Source of the DNA: Cacajao melanocephalus
Taxonomy: Eukaryota > Chordata > Mammalia > Primates > Pitheciidae
DNA: 64,000 nt
Assembly: GCA_963573385.1 (NCBI GenBank)
Contig: CAUYLG010071329.1
Span: 1 to 64,000, forward strand
Direction: 5' to 3'
Of this stretch, positions 12,541 to 24,095 are shown in pieces (within the stretch, counting starts at the first letter, position 1; each line of letters starts with the position of its first letter). The notes under the pieces are model-generated. The model made no database searches. It was given only the letters and a program-made list of their open reading frames with translations, and had not been told where the DNA came from. The position numbers were made by a program, and so were the translations under genes.

Positions 12541-12770
12541 TGAGGGGGCTTATTAGAAGCTTGGAATGTTCCTGTTTGAGGGAGAAGTTTTATGGCAGGG
12601 TTGGAATGTCTCTGAGAGGAGGGGAGTTTATCTTGGGACATTTTTCCAGCCAGAGGTGAGTTATCTTGAGATTGGTATCTTCCAGGCCAGGGGGGGGTTA
12701 TCTCGGAGCTGGCACGTCTCTGGTCAGGGAGGAGTTTGGAATGTTTCTGGCTGGAGATGTTATTTACGGT
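12541..12770 (+). repeat. Degenerate minisatellite, unit about 36 bp
   Basis: Five or six imperfect units each carry a phrase like 'ggaatgtctctg' or 'gttatcttgg' followed by a G-rich stretch. It is probably part of an LTR-like element whose edges I cannot define, since the flanks (12440-12860) read like retroviral LTR sequence. The 72-codon frame across it is a by-product of the repeats. Confidence 0.55.
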
Positions 12771-13465
12771 TTATGGTATGCTGACCTCAGCCATTAGCCC
12801 CTTTGGCTTTAGGTGGTTTTTTATTAAGGTGAACTTTAGAATGAAATGTTTGTCCAAGATGGCAATGCTCCTTCTCTGTCACCAAATAGTTCACATTTTT
12901 ACTCACAGTTAATATTTCTATAGTTCTTGTATTAATTTATACTGTTTTCATCAGATAGTTTATGTTTTAGTTCATGATTTTTCTTAGTGTTGTGAACTCA
13001 GAAGATGAGCTGAAGATAAAGGAAAGTTCCTGTTTGTGCTTCACAACTATTATTTTTATGGAATTTGAGCACTAAGGGAAAAAAATGTATGTGTGCTTAT
13101 TACAGTTGTTCCATATTTGTCTAGGCTAATTTCCATCAGATTTAGGCTATAAAAAGATTTGCTTACCTTGTCACTTCAGTAATGCAATAATGTTTTACTG
13201 AGTAAATCTCCAATTTCCATCCTGAAAATCTGCGTGAAATATAATAAAATCACAATTAAGTTAAAAAACGTTTAGAAATAGACTGTGGCAATAAAGAGTA
13301 TCTCTAATGCAATATTTCATCTGCCTGCATAAACAAGTTCTTCCCAGAAGGTCCAGCCTCAGAAAAGGCTCCTGGCCAAGGCTCCTGGAGGCACTCGTCA
13401 GATCCCCTTCACAGATTTTCTGTGGTGTTGAATGTGATTGGAATTGTTTATCAATTGAGATGCTG
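12771..13465. other. Intergenic, nothing recognised
   Basis: The first 80 bases may continue the LTR-like sequence on the left. The rest is unremarkable AT-rich DNA. Confidence 0.35.
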
Positions 13466-13765
13466 GTTTTTTTTTTTTTTTGAGGTGGAAACTCAGTCTG
13501 TCACCCAGGATGGAGTACAGTGGCACGATCTCTGCTCAATGCAACCTCCACCTTCTGAGTTCAAGCAGTTCTCATGCCTCAGCCCCCCGAGTAGGTAGAA
13601 TTACAGGCTCCCGCAATCACACCCAGCTAATATTTTGTATTTTAAGTAGAGACAGCATTTCAGCACGTTGACCAGGCTGATCTCAAACTCCTAACTCAGA
13701 TGATCTGCCTGCCTTGGCCTCCCAAAGTGCTGGGATTACAGGCGTGAGCCACTGCGCCCTGCTGG
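13466..13765 (-). mobile_element. Alu, minus strand, full length
   Basis: A poly-T start (13467-13481), both arms and the reversed Alu head (gccactgcgccctgc) are present. Moderate divergence suggests an S- or J-age copy. Confidence 0.94.
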
Positions 13766-15167
13766 AGACACTGTTGTGATTAGGGTTGTGTTTCTTAATT
13801 ACCAAACCTTTCAGTCAGATTGATTTTGTTATGCTGTTTTAAAACTACACAGATAACTAAAATTCAAAGAATTATATCCCTCACAGGAAGTGAAATTTTA
13901 AAATGTGCTATATATTTATAAAGGGAAAATAAATATACAGGTTTTTTTTCAATTGTAGGTAACACCAATGCATTTGGCTATAACTTTCATAACTACATAC
14001 AATGAACTAGTAAGTGGAAACAGTCATGAAAGAGAAAAGGATGAGATTACTGTGGACTGAAATTGCTTTTGACCACCATGTGTGCTTTACAACTTTTGAT
14101 CCTTCGCTTCCTGTGCTTCGACTCTTGGAAGGATACATGGATCAAGGCAAGTCACCAAATTTTTTTCCCGTTTCCTTGGGAATAGTCACTGGTTCAGAGA
14201 TAGGCAACTTAACCAAGACAGGCCAATGCATTCAGATGTTTTGAGCTTCTAGGGATGTGGACCTTCCATCTGGAGCTAAAGGGTTAGCTAGACAAAAATT
14301 GAAAAGACTTGTGTGCATCTGGGAGCAAGAAGAGCTGTGCCAGAATGAGAGTAGCACGAAGACTCCTGAAGCCTCGAGGCCCAGCTCAACCTTTAAGGTC
14401 CTGGTTCATTGCAGTTCTTCCTTTAGTTCTATCAGCTTCTTTAAAGCCTTCCCAGCTATGGAAGCTAAGGAAGTAGAGCTAGAACACAAAAAGCAGATGT
14501 GGCAGATTTCTTACACATATTCATATATTTGATTAATATCATCAATGAAACAATGAGTGTTATCTAAAACAAAGATTCTCCTGAGGTGTTCACTGCTAGT
14601 CCATGTAATCAATTAAATTAAAATAGTGATCATTGGTTCAGTACAATCACAGAATCGTAAGGCTGGTGAGACAGTCCTTTGACCACTGAAATGTTATTGC
14701 AGGCCCTCATGGAAGATGTCCAGTAAGGAGTCAGTGAGCGTCTGCTTACCCTGTTTTAGTGGTGTGGAACTCACAGTTTCACAACGCAGGATACTTTAGT
14801 GTTTTCAAATACATCATACTTTTTTTTTCTTATGCTGAGCTGAAACATGTGGCTTTGTAATTTGATGCTAACGCTATTCCTGGAGTAGAATGAATCGAGT
14901 CTTCTTCTGGCAGACAAAAACTTTGAAATATTTGGAAGTATTCTCATATTGTATTCGCAGAATCACCTGTCCAAGATAAACTTTTCCAGTTGTTCCAAAG
15001 ATTTCTTAAACACACAGACTCCAGAACTGGATTTAAGGTATCTCCTTTGGGGAAAATCCACCACAGACAATTGAATTACTCATTTCCAATTCCTAGCTCC
15101 AGAGATGCTGAAAAACTTACACCTTTGCATATGTAAAATCTTGATTAAGTGAACAGAAAAAAATATC
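13766..15167. other. Intergenic, mostly unique
   Basis: There is no supported gene. Frames of 76 and 91 codons at 14014-14244 and 14257-14532 follow each other, but neither shows a domain. Around 14645-14770 there is faint similarity to old mammalian interspersed repeats. Confidence 0.35.
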
Positions 15168-15465
<298 letters not shown>

Positions 15466-15904
15466 AATAGTTATGTTTTCTGATATATAATTAATATAGA
15501 CTCATTGGAGAAAGTTTAGAAAATCAAAAGAAGTATCTAAAAAGAACTTGAAATGGACAGTGCTTGTCAAATAAATATGATTTAGCCACCTTACAACTGA
15601 TAACACCTTTATAACTTTAGCATTATAAAAGGAAATACCCAAAAGTTACAGCTCAGCCGTCTGCTCTAATGAAGAATTATAGCTCAGCACAATCCTCCAC
15701 CATCTGCAAAATCTCTTTTTCACAGCTATAAAGATATGACCAGAAGTTCTACTGTAAGTTTCACCATCAAATTCTTTCTATCATTTAATTGTTTCTTTAC
15801 TTACTTCTTTTGACCTTTATAAACATTGTACTACGTATAGAAGTCTAGGTTACTTTTATGGATACTGAGTTTCAGACATGCAATATACCGAATAAATCAG
15901 ATTG
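15466..15904. other. Intergenic, nothing recognised
   Basis: This is AT-rich sequence without gene or named repeat. Confidence 0.4.
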
Positions 15905-16425
15905 GATACTTGTGTTAGTTATCTGTAGCACATTATCCCAAAACTTAGCCAACTTAAAGCAACAAACATTTATTGTCCAATTCAATTTCTGTGGGTCAGG
16001 AATCTGGGAGCAGCTTGGCTGAGTGGTCCTGGCCCAGGTCTTTCAGGAGGTGTAGTCATGCTGTGTCAGCTAGGGCTGCAGTCTCATTGCAAGCCTCCAC
16101 TCTTCTAGAGAAAGCCTTTCCAAGCTCCCTCACGTGGCTATTGTTAGACCTCAGTTCCTCAATGACTGTGGACCCAGGGAGGCTCTCTTTCTGACCACTT
16201 GGGCATCTGCTTGCAGAATGGCAGTTTGTTTCTCCCAAAGTGGCCAAGATGGAAGGCATGAGCTTTTACAATCTACCTATGAAGTGACATGCTATCACTT
16301 CTGTCACTATTGGTCACACAGACCAAGTATGGAACCATGTGGAAGAGGACTTCTCAAAAGTGTGAAAACCAGTATGCAGAGATCACTGGAGACCATCTTG
16401 AATGCTGGCTACTCCAATACTAAGC
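15905..16425 (-). mobile_element. Ancient interspersed repeat, LTR-like, family not assigned
   Basis: The order 'tgtgggtcaggaatctggga', 'cacgtggctattgtt' and 'cctcagttcctcaatgac' matches a common old mammalian repeat whose name I cannot place with confidence; ERVL or MaLR type is likely. Open frames across it (for example 16134-16610) are incidental. Confidence 0.5.
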
Positions 16426-16448
16426 AAAGCAATCATATTCTATTTTGC

Positions 16449-16603
16449 ATTTTTTTTGTTAGTATTTGTTTCCTTTTTGTAGAGAGGGTCTTGCTACGTT
16501 GCCCAGGCTGGTCTCAAAGTCTCAAACTCCTGACGTCAAGAGATCCTTCCACCTCAGCCTCCCAAAGTGTTGGGGTTACAGGTGTGAACCACCAAACACA
16601 GAC
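16449..16603 (-). mobile_element. Free left Alu monomer (FLAM-like), minus strand
   Basis: Only the left arm of Alu is present, about 130 bp plus a T-rich tail at 16450-16475. This fits the fossil monomers that preceded dimeric Alu. A truncated Alu is the alternative. Confidence 0.75.
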
Positions 16604-18017
16604 ACAATGATGCTTTTAACTATCCTAGAAGACCAAAATCTCATTTAAATTTACTTTCCAGATATGAGAGTTGGTTATTAATAAGTATCCCTTCTGTGAT
16701 TTAAGCAATAAAAGTGTCTTCCTCCACACAAAACTGTTTTCAAAAACATATTTTGAAAACTGATAAATAGCATTAGTTAACATTAAAATATCAATTTCAA
16801 AGACAAAATACATTAAAATATCACTATATTTCATCAAAAGATATGTGTTTCTACTTATTATATACTTGTGTAACCATTCTTATGGTGATAATAGTCTGAA
16901 AATAACATTTTATTTCTAGAATTTGACAATATTAAAAAGTTACCAGTGCAAAAGCTGAATCTGCAAAAATACATTTTTTGAGCCTAGATTTTATTATGTT
17001 AGTCCATAACACAAATTAATTTAGTTTGTTGATCTCCTTCAATATGAGGCTGATATTTACTGAGTGCCTGACAAGCACTTGCTCTGTTAGGCAACTCACA
17101 ATGGGTACATTTTCTTTCATCTCCACCATGCACAATAGAAGCCAGTCTAGTGACCATAGGATACACTGTTAGGACACACTGCTGCATCATCCAAATGGCA
17201 GAGATGACTCAAGCTGGCTGTGCTAACCCACAGGCAGGACTTTTGTCCCCTGTCCCAATTCATTATTATTGACAGTTCTTAGATTCTGACTCAATCAATT
17301 TTATGTAGAAAAAATATTATTCATCATTTTCCTAATTCCGTTTAAAATAATTTTGTATCTTTATGGTACTAGGTTGTGATTTTGCAGGTTTCATTTGTAC
17401 TTAATAAAATATTACTTAGTTACCTATAATAGGATAATGGTATTACGTAGCATCTCCACAGCCTAGTAGGAGAGAAAGAAGCAAATAGCAGCATATGGTC
17501 AGTACTATTTGTTAATTCAGGTGATATATTTTGAGGCCCTACTATTTGCCAAACACTATACTGGGTTTTAGAATCAGAGGACTGAAAATGGTAAATATTT
17601 GTGGAATGAATGTACAAAAAGCTGGAAGTAGGAAGTATTGAGGCAAATTTCAAGAACTGCGAGTAAGTCATCATGGCTTTAAGTTCGAGGTGTATTTCAG
17701 AACACCAAGAAATGACATTGAAAATTTAGACGAGCATGAGCTCATAAAGATACCTGGATGCTGAGCCATGGAACTCAAACTTTAAAAACTATGGAAATCC
17801 AGTGTAGGGACATAATCTAGGGACATAATCGGAGTTCAGTCTTGGAAAATGATTGTGGTTAAAATGAGCATGGTGAATTTCAAGGGATCAAGACTGCAGA
17901 GGAAAGAAAGGAAAATATCAGAAGGCTATCTCATTCATCCAGTTAAAAAGAAGATGAACATCTGGCCACAAAGAATAGGAGATGAGTTCCACAGTTATTC
18001 AGGAGGAACCGACAGGA
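16604..18017. other. Intergenic with short L2/MIR relics
   Basis: Stretches near 17050-17095 and 17530-17575 resemble the reversed L2 3' end (the 'gcctactatgtgccaggcac' theme). A 13-bp tandem duplication (tagggacataatc twice) lies at about 17804-17830. No gene is visible. Confidence 0.4.
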
Positions 18018-18160
18018 GTGTAAGTTCCTTAGAATGTGAACTTCACAGGAAGAAAGATTATTGACTGTTTTATTCACTGTTCTATCTCCATAGCTAGAAA
18101 AGAGCCTGGCACTTAAAAGAAGCTTAGTGAAATATTTGTGGAATGAATGTATGAATGGAG
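18018..18160 (+). mobile_element. L2 3' end, plus strand
   Basis: It has the usual order of L2 3' phrases: 'tgtaagttccttaga', 'tattcactgttctatctcca', 'gagcctggcac', ending in gaatgaatg-like repeats near 18150. Confidence 0.7.
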
Positions 18161-18204
18161 GAGGTGGTGACAAATTAGAGAGGCTACATTTTTATTCTTT
18201 AAAT

Positions 18205-18280
18205 AAATACATATTATTCACCATGTGCCAAGAAATGTTCCAGGCATTGTAAATAGAGTGTTGAAAGATACACATATTCA
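18205..18280 (-). mobile_element. L2 3' end fragment, minus strand
   Basis: The words 'accatgtgccaagaaatgtt' and 'ccaggcattgtaaatag' correspond to the reverse complement of the L2 tail. It lies next to the plus-strand L2 end, tail to tail. Confidence 0.5.
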
Positions 18281-18287
18281 TTTGTCC

Positions 18288-18288
<1 letters not shown>

Positions 18289-18334
<46 letters not shown>

Positions 18335-18440
18335 GTCTATCCTATCTTCTATCATTCATCTATCTATCCATCCATCCATCCATCCATGCATCCATGCATC
18401 CATGCATTCATCCATCCATCCATGCATCTGTCTATTTATC
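18289..18440 (+). repeat. Compound tetranucleotide repeat (TATC)n-(CATC)n
   Basis: About eleven uninterrupted TATC units (18290-18333) are followed by a mixed (CATC)/(CATG)n tract to about 18440. The pure part is likely to vary in length between individuals. Confidence 0.95.
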
Positions 18441-19858
18441 CATCCTTGCTTCTGTTCCCTTTCTATATATCATTTTATTTATCTATCTTGTGGTAAAAAA
18501 AAAATCATTATTTAAAACCAAAACTATTTCTTGCAGACACTGAAGAGAGAAGATAGAAGGAATCTTTGGAAATGCAAACAGAAGCCTAGAACTGCAAAAT
18601 AGTGTCTTGGTTTATTTGCATAGCAAAATCTATAAGAAATTAGAAGCTATCCTGGATATTGAAAACCCCACACATCACGTGAGAAGCAGAGTGAAGGAGA
18701 ATATAAAAAAATAGAGGCAAAAAAGAAAAGTGCCTTGTGAGAAATTTCTGCTGCTCAGGTGTCTAAAGAGCTTGTACAATCAGGAATAGCTAGTATTACA
18801 TTTTCAAGGTTAGTTTTTGTTTGCATTTTTTTTTTTTGTTACCTAAGCCCTCTTTGAAAATCTCCAGATAGAAGCTGTTACATGTAGATTTGTTTGTGAG
18901 AGACTGGGATTGTAATCCACATGTAAATTAGCAGAATACAAACACAAGAGAATTAACTACGAGAAGTAAAATCTAAGATCCAGAGTTAAGGTGACTAATA
19001 AAAAGAAAAATTCCAAATTTGTAAACATGTTGTGGAGAGTGATGGAATTTCCAAACAAACACAGAAACACACCTATGTTAGGATTTTTTTCTAACTTGAA
19101 TTAATTCTCACCAGACAAATTAATTTCAGCTAAGATTTACATCACATATTTTAGTTTTTCCTCTAGCTAAATGATTATATCTTCTGGAATGTGAGATACT
19201 GCATGCATTCATATGTATGTATAATGGGTATCAGTGATGAGCTTAAGAGATTGATATGATGAAGAGAAGGAGGTTCTTTGTTCGGTAGGTTCTAGTGGCT
19301 TTTAATAAAAACACAGATGCATACTGACTTCCAAAATGCAGATACAGCCACAACTCTGAAGCAGACAAGGCTACACCAAACCAGCCAAAATTCAAGGATC
19401 CAGTACTGTCCAAACAAAATCCAGGGATAATTGCTCTCTAATTTCTTTCCCAGAGTCTTGCACATTTATACCACTCCCCTAAATTAAACTCCTGTTGTAA
19501 ACCAGAATAACTCCAGTAGAACTGATGCAATAGCAGTCTTTATGGGGAGACACCTGCAAACATCCATTTAAAGTTGCTTTTCTAGCTGCCATAAGTAGTT
19601 GTTGAAGACATTTGGAAGCGTAGTTTTGCACTTGAAATGGTGTTGAAAATACAGTAGCAAATCCACCAAAAGCAAGAAGAAACAATAATAAGGCTGGTTC
19701 AAAAGAGCTCGCTGAAATTCAGAGTAGATCGTTAGACTAATTGAGTGGATATTAGACTAATGCCTTTGACAACACCTGCAAGACCTACTTCTTTTGCTTA
19801 CAGATAATTACAAAGTGAGAGAGAAAACAGGCTTATCCATCCTATTGCCTTTGGCAAG
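18441..19858. other. Intergenic, nothing recognised
   Basis: There is no gene or named repeat. A minus-strand frame of 68 codons at 19479-19685 has no visible domain. Confidence 0.4.
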
Positions 19859-20020
19859 TCTTCCTCAAACTATAAGGTATGCATAAGATTACTCTAGAGT
19901 GTTCGTAGGATACAAGATGCTGGGCCCCATCCCCGATGTTCTAATTGAATACATCTAGGATGGGGCATAGAGATGTGCATTTTAACAAGTATTCCAAGTT
20001 GTTTCTGATGCAGTCATTAT
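19859..20020 (+). mobile_element. MER5A-type hAT transposon relic
   Basis: It matches the MER5A pattern: a 'cttcctcaaactataagg' start, 'gctgggccccatcccc' in the middle, and 'gatgtgcattttaacaagt' towards the end. It is non-autonomous and non-coding. Confidence 0.7.
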
Positions 20021-20318
20021 AGGGAAACAATGGCAGTCAATGAGATTAAGACATGCGTACGGTAAATATATTCCATTTCTCCCCAAAACACTTCCTGTAT
20101 TAGCTTACAGATGCTTGAAATTTCTTTAAAGTTAGGCAGATCCTATCAACCTTAGAGATGAAGGACCATCCAGTAATTTACAGATCTAATGAGATATAAA
20201 TGTCTTAAGGGTTGTGGAGAATGTATGTTCTCTAAAAGTAAGGAGGCTATCTTTGTTAATTACTGGCACTAAAATCCCTGAAACCATAATGACTGGAATA
20301 GGGAAGAAAAGGGTTTTC

Positions 20319-20710
20319 TTTTCTCTACACCATTGCCAGCACCTGTTAACTTTCATCTTTTTGTTAATGGCCATTCTAACAGGTGTGAAGTGTGTCTCAT
20401 TCTGTTTTTAATTTGCATTTTTCTGATGATTAGTGATGTTGAGCATCTTTTCATGTCCCTGTTGGCCATTTTTATGTCTTCTTTGGAAAATGTTTATTCA
20501 GGTCCTTTGTCATATTTTCAATTTGTTTTCTCTACTATTGAGTTGTATGAGTGCTTTATATGTTTGGCATATTCATTGCTTATCAGATAAATAGTTTGCA
20601 AGTATTTTCTCCCATTCCATTGGTTGCCTTTTCATTGTGTTGATTGTTTCACTTGCTCTGCAGAAGTATTTTTGGTTTGACGTAGTTCTAACAGTTTTGT
20701 TTTACAATGT
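20319..20710 (-). mobile_element. L1 ORF2 3' fragment, minus strand
   Basis: It reads as reversed L1: 'ttaatggccattctaacagg', 'aatttgcatttttctgatga' and 'gcaagtattttctcccattc'. It is truncated at both ends. The 65- and 85-codon frames here come from it. Confidence 0.85.
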
Positions 20711-21610
20711 CTCACATCTAATCCAGTTCCTTGAATAGTGTATGTTCATTAAGTACTTGTTAATATATTGATGGCTTTGAAGAGTTTACTAATCAGTGAT
20801 GAAGACCTGATAACCTTTCAAAGATTTAAATGTTAGAGATAAGAAAATGTAATATGGGCATAAAATAATAAAGTTGATTGAAATGCTACAGATAGCTTTC
20901 TAACAACTGCAATAATATGACTGTTGTGCAAATTCCTTGATAGATCACAAAACAAAGAACTCTACACCCTAGTTTTCAAAGGCCTTCATGTTCTGAACAC
21001 TAAACTTTTCCAAACATATCTCGGATTGCTCCCTGTTTGTATGCCCGAGTTCTAAATCATGTCAATGCACACATCTGGAGGATTTCCATATTTAAAGCTC
21101 TACTTGTGCCTTCTTTTCAAACCTTCTTTCACTTATTTGTACCCCTGGGAATCCCATTCTTTCTCAAGTCAGTCTCAGTGTCCCTCCAGATGCATTCCCT
21201 GCTTACACTCCTAATCCAGGTAGCTCTCTTCCCCTGCACATCTAATGCACTCTGATCTCCTGAGGGCAATTAACAGAATTTGCATTGTATTGCTTTGTTT
21301 CTTTCATGTACTTTGTTTATATGTTTTTTTTTTGCAGTGACTTCTCCGTGGTGTGGGAAGTCTTATAGTTCTCATTATACACAAGGAAGAAATATTTATT
21401 ATATAAGTTATTGACATAACAAAAATGAATAATTTCAATTTTGATCTAAATTATGTATGGATTCAATAAGCTTATGTTACTTAATGTTCTTGGTGATGAT
21501 ATCCTCATTCATAAACGAAAGATGGCAATATCTGCTCTGCAGGATTGGTACAAAGATGAACAGAGGCCATGTATGCAAGGCACTGGCAGACTCTTAAAAT
21601 CTCAAAAACA
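20711..21610. other. Intergenic with probable L2 remnant at 20960-21320
   Basis: A pyrimidine-rich part (20960-21320) loosely follows the plus-strand L2 3' region (for example 'ggccttcatgttctg'). The rest shows nothing I can name. Confidence 0.35.
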
Positions 21611-21911
21611 GGTCGGGTGTGGTGGCTCACGCCTGTAATCTCAGCACTTTGGGAAGCCGAGGTGGGTGAATTGCCTAGGTCAGGAGTTCAAGACCAGTCT
21701 GGCCAACATGGTGAAACCTGATCTCTACTAAAAATACAAAAAAATTAGCCAGACATGGTGGTGTGTGCCTGTAATCCCAGCTACTCAGGAGACTGAGGCA
21801 GGGGAATTGTTTGAACCAAGGAGGCAGAGTTTGCAGATAGCTGAGATTGCAGTAATACACTCCAGCCTGGGTGAAAGAGCAAGACTCTGTCTCAAAAAAA
21901 AAAAAAAAGAA
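21611..21911 (+). mobile_element. Alu, plus strand, full length
   Basis: The head (ggtcgggtgtggtggctcac), the middle A-linker and the right arm are complete, with a tail of about 16 A. It is close to S-type consensus. The 94-codon minus-strand frame over it is not a gene. Confidence 0.95.
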
Positions 21912-22187
21912 TTGAAAACATCCTTGTAGATGCAAAGAAGTACGGAGATTAGAAAACAAAAAAATATATATTGATATTGATATATAAATAGTAATATTAA
22001 GGGATTACTGAAATAAAGTCAATCCAAAAACGTTTTAAACAACATTTATAATATCTGCTAAGAATGTTATGAGGCAGTAATTTGGTTTGGGGTCAGTTAG
22101 GATGGCTTCTCTCTGTTCCAAATGGTTTGACAGGGCTCACTCATATGTCAGGGACCTCACGTGGGATTGCAGGAATGATTGACATAG

Positions 22188-22549
22188 TGTATTAGTCCAT
22201 TTTTATGCTGCTGTAAGGACATGTCTGAGAGACTGGGTAATTTATAAAGCAAAAGTTTTGATAGACTCAGTTCCACATGGCTGGGGAGGCCTCATAATCA
22301 TGGCAGAAGGTGAAGGAGGAGCAAATGTACATGTTATATGGTGGCAGGCAAGAGAGCGTGTGCAGGGGAACTGCCCTTTGTAAAATCATAAGATTTCATA
22401 AGAACTCATTCACTATCACAAGAACAGCATGGAGTTAACTGCCCTTATGATTCAATTACCTCCCACTGGGTCCCTCTTATAACACTTGAGGATTATGGGA
22501 GCTGTATTTCAAGATGAGATTTGGGTGGGGACAAAACCAAACCACATCA
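22188..22549 (-). mobile_element. THE1-type solo LTR (ERVL-MaLR), minus strand
   Basis: It begins 'tgtattagtccatttttatg' and ends with the reversed THE1 head 'gggacaaaaccaaaccacat'. This 362-bp full LTR has no internal region attached, so it is a solo LTR. THE1 elements are specific to primates. Confidence 0.9.
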
Positions 22550-23584
22550 GATGGCTTAAAAGAATGGGTCTCTCTTTACCTGATCTCTTATTTTCCACTA
22601 GCATAGTCTGGATTAATAACAGGAGAAGCATTACAAGTTAGAAAGTTTCCTTTGCACTCTGTTGGTTACAGCAAGTCATAAGGCCAGCCGTGAGTCTAGG
22701 TCTGCAGCAGTAGACTCCACCTCTTGATGGAAGAAACTGCAAATGATTAGTAGCTATTTGTATTCTATCAAAATAGTGGAGACAGGGTGATGGAGGGTGG
22801 TTTGGAGAAGGCAGAGCTTAGAAAAGCAATGAAGCCACCAGAAGTATGCTTCAGATTTCAAGTAAACATATATGTGATTGATGGAATATGAGACAACTTG
22901 AACCCAGTTGTATATGTTCAAAGTAGTTATGTATCATTGTAAAGAGGGAGTTGAGGGGAAAAAGTAAGGGGGAGATAAGAGATGATTGAAATTTTATCAA
23001 AAAGCCTGCGAGCTCTAATAAAGGAAGTGAAATGATGATAGCCATTGTTGGAGGTGAGAATCCATGCTTCTCTATATGAAACATGGAAGAGAGGGATACA
23101 CAAGATGAGAAGAGGGGAAAGAGGTCTATCTCAGTAAGCTAGGCAATTAGCCGTTGGGTTAAAGTTTGTGAGTGTAAATAGAAAAGGAATAAATGTTCAG
23201 TAATATTTTAGAGCACAATGAGCAAGAATAGAGAAGATAAGGACCATAGCAGGAGGCATCTAAAGAGATGTTAGATGAACACATGATTTATCATCCAAAA
23301 TTGGATTTTTGAGAGAAAAAAGAGAGTGCTATTAATTATTACTACAGGAAAACAGGAGTTAAGCCAGTATCTATATACAGTCATCTGGGTCTTAGAAGAC
23401 TAAATGAATTGTGACACTTATGAAGGTAAAGAAAATTTGCTAAAATTTTAAGCTTAGAAAAACATAATGGATATTGTTTTTGCTAAAGTTTAAGGCCAAA
23501 AGGGCACACAAGTGAAATGTTCTATGGATAGAGAAAGCAAGAGAACTATAAAGAGCTTAAAACCTGGACTGGGGAGATGATAAT
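22550..23584. other. Intergenic, possible diverged L2, minus strand
   Basis: Purine-rich sequence at 22770-23300 has the texture of minus-strand L2, but I could not match phrases securely. No gene is visible. Confidence 0.3.
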
Positions 23585-24095
23585 AGTAATTATATTTTAC
23601 ATTTACATAATGCCTTATGACTAAAACACTTTCACAGGCATTGCCTCATTTTATCCTTACAGTAGCCCTTCCAGGTAGAGAGTGGTTACTATCCTCCTCA
23701 TATGGGGAGGAAGAGTGCTGCATAGAAGAGAGCACACTCTTTCAAGATGCCTCGTTATGGCTGGCAGGTGCAGTGACCTTGCTGTGTATCCCTGGAAAGA
23801 TTATATAATCTCTTTGAGCATCAGTTTTCTTTAACCCATAGAAGAAGAGTAATAATGAGAATTAAATAATCTCTCTCTATATATGTATAGTTTATTTATA
23901 TGAAATTAAACTTGGTATATATACATACAATATATATGTCTAATTCCAAGCATGTAGTATATGTTGGATATGTTTATCTCTTTCCACACTCTGTAGATGA
24001 GAAAACTGAAGTTCCGTTTGTTGAAAGAGCCACAAAATGAACTCAAATCTCCAAATCCAGAGCTCTTTCTGCTAAGCTATTTGTGGATTACTGGC
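23585..24095 (+). mobile_element. Nested MIR/L2-type relics
   Basis: The outer copy is split: 23585-23700 (ttacataatgcc, ctcattttatccttacagta) and 23990-24095 (gtagatgagaaaactgaag). Between them, 23705-23960 follows a second MIR (cttgctgtgtatccctgg, tcagttttctttaaccca). A MIR appears to have landed inside an older one. Confidence 0.5.

Noticed and set aside
18289..18440. Possible CRISPR-like regular array
   Set aside because: Units are 4 bp without spacers; it is a microsatellite in a eukaryotic genome.
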